A stretch of DNA of 64,000 nt from Acinetobacter sp. Ac_5812 (lineage in GTDB: Bacteria > Pseudomonadota > Gammaproteobacteria > Pseudomonadales > Moraxellaceae): contig NZ_LXUK01000024.1 in assembly GCF_013072695.1 (NCBI RefSeq), forward strand, positions 1-64,000, read 5' to 3'. A program made the position numbers and the translations under genes. Under the pieces are notes generated by a model that did not search any database, was not told where the DNA came from, and worked only from the letters and a program-made list of their open reading frames with translations. Of the stretch, positions 62,229 to 64,000 are shown one piece after another. Every line of letters starts with the position of its first letter. The first letter of the stretch is position 1.

Positions 62229-62909
62229 ATGGTCAAGTCATACACAATAGTTCCGATTATTGGTTATTTTGATGAAAGCATGCAGGCAGCTCAGCGATTA
62301 TTAGAACGTTTATATCCACAACGCAGGTCTTTATTAAAACGACAGATTTTGCTGGATGCTTTGTCGTGCTTTCTTGAATATGGTTTGGACACCACCAGTA
62401 TTGAAATGATTCGTGACAAATCTGACAGTAGCGTGGGGGCGATTTATCATCACTTTAAGAATAAAGAAGGGGTGATTGCAGCACTAGTGTTTGCTGCGTT
62501 GGATGATCAAGCACAATTGCGTGACCAATACTTAAAAGAAGCAAAATCACTCAAAGAACTACTCTATGCGCTGATTTATAGTTATATCGACTGGGTTTCT
62601 GATCAGCCCAAGTTTGCGCAGTTTCTATTATTTGCTCACTTGAGTGTACGGCAGGGTGAATATCGACAAGTCTTAAATGACAAAAATAAACTGAGAAATC
62701 AAAACATCATTGGCTATATTTCAAACTATGCTGATGCCAGTTTATTAAAATCAGTGCCAACAGAGCTAATGATGTCTTTGGTGATTGGTGCAACTGAAAG
62801 TTATTGCCGCGCTTGGCTCTCTGAAAAAGTCGTGACTAATCCCAAAGCGTATCGTGAGACTTTGGCTCAAGCAGCTTGGGATTCATTACAACATTTGAGC
62901 CAAGCTTAA
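62229..62909 (+). CDS. TetR/AcrR-family transcriptional regulator
   Basis: 226 residues from ATG 62229; an internal Met at 62280 (MQAAQRLLERL) is possible, but operator spacing allows either. HTH: RQILLDALSCFLEYGLDTTSIEMIRDKSDSSVGAIYHHFKNKEGVIAALV (about 38-88), classic TetR. The ligand domain is helical and of normal length. Divergent from the DUF4442 gene and probably autoregulated through the two repeats between. Ligand unknown; a lipid-like ligand would fit the thioesterase neighbour (inference). Confidence 0.9.
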   Translation: MVKSYTIVPIIGYFDESMQAAQRLLERLYPQRRSLLKRQILLDALSCFLEYGLDTTSIEMIRDKSDSSVGAIYHHFKNKEGVIAALVFAALDDQAQLRDQYLKEAKSLKELLYALIYSYIDWVSDQPKFAQFLLFAHLSVRQGEYRQVLNDKNKLRNQNIIGYISNYADASLLKSVPTELMMSLVIGATESYCRAWLSEKVVTNPKAYRETLAQAAWDSLQHLSQA

Positions 62910-62938
62910 TCAGATAACAACGATCAGGATCATTATTG

Positions 62939-63400
62939 ATGAGAGCAAACCATCAGAAGATACAATTTACAGGGGCTTGTTTGTGTGGGGCGATCAGCTT
63001 TCAGTTTCATCTAGCAAATATCAAAATGATGTATCGTTGTTATTGCAGCCTATGTCGCAAGCAGAGTGGCGCTGCATCGAATACTGCAACTTTTGTGCAG
63101 ACAGAATCCTTTCAATGGCAGCAAGGTCAATCATTGATTCAGACGTATATTAAAGATACGGGCTTTAATAGTAGCTTCTGTAGGCAATGTGGATCACCTG
63201 TACCGAATGCACTAACGATCAACCCAAAGGTGATGTGGATTCCTTTGGGACTGGTTCAGGAGGGTTTTAGCCCAGAGCTTGAACTAAATTTTTGTGTGAA
63301 TTCTAAAGTGAGTTGGGCCGAAACTCATCAAAAACTTACTGAATTTGATGAGCTGCCTAATGCTATTGAGTTGACGCATTATTTTGAAATCAATCAATAA
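62939..63400 (+). CDS. GFA/CENP-V-family zinc protein
   Basis: 153 residues from ATG 62939. Zinc-binding pattern of the GFA fold: GACLCGAISFQF (Cys-x-Cys), MMYRCYCSLCRKQSGAASNTATF (C-x-C-x2-C) and NSSFCRQCGSPVPN (C-x2-C). The family is named after glutathione-dependent formaldehyde-activating enzyme, but most members, including this one, have no proven glutathione or formaldehyde role. It starts 29 nt after the TetR gene stop, so it may be cotranscribed. Confidence 0.9.
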   Translation: MRANHQKIQFTGACLCGAISFQFHLANIKMMYRCYCSLCRKQSGAASNTATFVQTESFQWQQGQSLIQTYIKDTGFNSSFCRQCGSPVPNALTINPKVMWIPLGLVQEGFSPELELNFCVNSKVSWAETHQKLTEFDELPNAIELTHYFEINQ

Positions 63401-63427
63401 AAAGCCGAATGAGAACATTCGGCTTTA
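63401..63427. terminator. Bidirectional terminator between GFA gene and TonB-dependent receptor
   Basis: Perfect stem AAAGCCGAATG / CATTCGGCTTT (63401-63411, 63416-63426), loop AGAA; the two genes are convergent. T tracts are short. Confidence 0.75.
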
Positions 63428-63432
63428 GGGGA

Positions 63433-64000
63433 TTAGAAATCAAACGAGGTCTGTAAATAGTAAGTACGAGAAGGACCTGCATAGATGCCGCCAACCTGAT
63501 CTGCGGAACGGGTGTAATAGTCATGATTGAATAGGTTTTTCACACCTAAGCCAACTTTTAAGCCTGACAGGGAGGTATCGGCAAAATCATAAGCGGCACG
63601 AACACCAACGATACCGTAGCCCGGAATATTGCCATAACGACCCGTACCATCATTGTTATTTCCTGAGGCAGTTTGACCAGATTGTGCATAGACATTGGTG
63701 TTGAAGGTCCATTGATCACGTTTGTAATCAACCCCAGCATTGCCGATCCAGTTTGAATAGAAATCCAGTTCATTACCTGAATCTTGACCTGCCGATGCGG
63801 TTGCTTTGGTATAGGTGGTATTGGCATACATTGAGATATTGGCTAGCGTATCATTGATTGCCCCTAGATTATATTTAAAGCCGAGCTCAGCACCTTTATG
63901 TTTGGTTGCACCCAAATTTGAATAGGTTTGTGTGGCATCATCACGCTTGAGCTGATCGGCGAAATCAATATAGAACAGGGTGAATTCAAGTGATAAATAA
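63433..64000 (-). CDS. TonB-dependent outer-membrane receptor, C-terminal part (runs off the window)
   Basis: Last ~188 residues of a beta-barrel receptor; the frame stays open past 63915 to the window edge, so the TTG at 63915 is not a start. Barrel strands LEFTLFYIDFADQLKRD, ATKHKGAELGFKYNL, LDFYSNWIGNAGVDYKRD and WTFNTNVYAQSGQT, then VKNLFNHDYYTRSADQVGGIYAGPSRTYYLQTSFDF, the standard TonB-receptor C-terminus (NLF-x-x-x-YY and terminal Phe). It resembles siderophore or ferric-citrate-type receptors (FecA-like), but the ligand needs the missing N-terminal plug. Confidence 0.9.
   Translation of the reverse strand, partial: YLSLEFTLFYIDFADQLKRDDATQTYSNLGATKHKGAELGFKYNLGAINDTLANISMYANTTYTKATASAGQDSGNELDFYSNWIGNAGVDYKRDQWTFNTNVYAQSGQTASGNNNDGTGRYGNIPGYGIVGVRAAYDFADTSLSGLKVGLGVKNLFNHDYYTRSADQVGGIYAGPSRTYYLQTSFDF

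Overview
The window reads as chromosomal DNA of an Acinetobacter species (Moraxellaceae). The grounds are an AT-rich genome with short intergenic gaps, a monomeric and a dimeric NADP isocitrate dehydrogenase lying close together, an Ata/YadA-type trimeric autotransporter, a ferredoxin-reductase/desaturase pair beside a FabR/DesT-type regulator, and several Acinetobacter-type conserved hypothetical genes. The species cannot be fixed from sequence reading alone. No tRNA, rRNA, CRISPR array, prophage or insertion sequence was recognised.

Layout. 1-4065: 3' part of a very large trimeric autotransporter with near-identical tandem repeats. 4130-5993: nitronate monooxygenase and a VIT1/CCC1-type metal transporter. 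6224-14221: an exopolysaccharide synthesis and secretion locus made of two convergent operons. On the plus strand are an NfrA-like outer-membrane TPR/beta-barrel protein and a WecB-type UDP-GlcNAc 2-epimerase. On the minus strand are a membrane protein with a degenerate GGDEF-like domain, an unknown tail-anchored protein, a processive GT2 synthase, a BcsB-like periplasmic protein and a DUF4434-like lipoprotein. I regard this as the most interesting system in the window. It recalls E. coli NfrA/NfrB/WecB (phage N4 receptor, c-di-GMP-controlled polysaccharide), but the synthase is built like cellulose synthase BcsA/BcsB and the likely c-di-GMP sensor is a separate PelD-like protein.

14363-33701 is mostly housekeeping: photolyase, SlyD-like FKBP, type II NADH dehydrogenase, D,D-carboxypeptidase, M61 peptidase, thioesterase, the two isocitrate dehydrogenases, RluE, pentapeptide-repeat protein, DJ-1/PfpI protein with a tiny XapX gene, PhzF protein, and a two-domain M16 peptidase behind a good Fur box (PqqL/FusC-like). 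33807-36773: a conserved hypothetical, a structured non-coding element, a CYTH/CHAD protein and an Mpo1-like protein.

36941-45549 is an accessory surface-protein island. Two paralogous LuxR-type regulators bracket three lipoproteins with matching signal peptides and one outer-membrane barrel protein. An inverted repeat (ATTCCTCA-TT-TGAGGAAT and variants) lies upstream of three of these four genes. One lipoprotein carries a 15-unit Pro-Thr hexanucleotide repeat.

45834-52340: ThiE, HemL, GlcG-like protein, RluA-family synthase and RapA. 52435-56764: enoyl-CoA hydratase, acyl-CoA synthetase and FadL, a small acyl uptake and activation module. 56820-64000: Dps, an AI-2E-family permease, a FabR/DesT-like repressor divergent from a reductase/desaturase operon with an inverted repeat between them, a DUF4442 protein divergent from a TetR regulator with two tandem operators between them, a GFA-family protein, and the 3' end of a TonB-dependent receptor running off the window.
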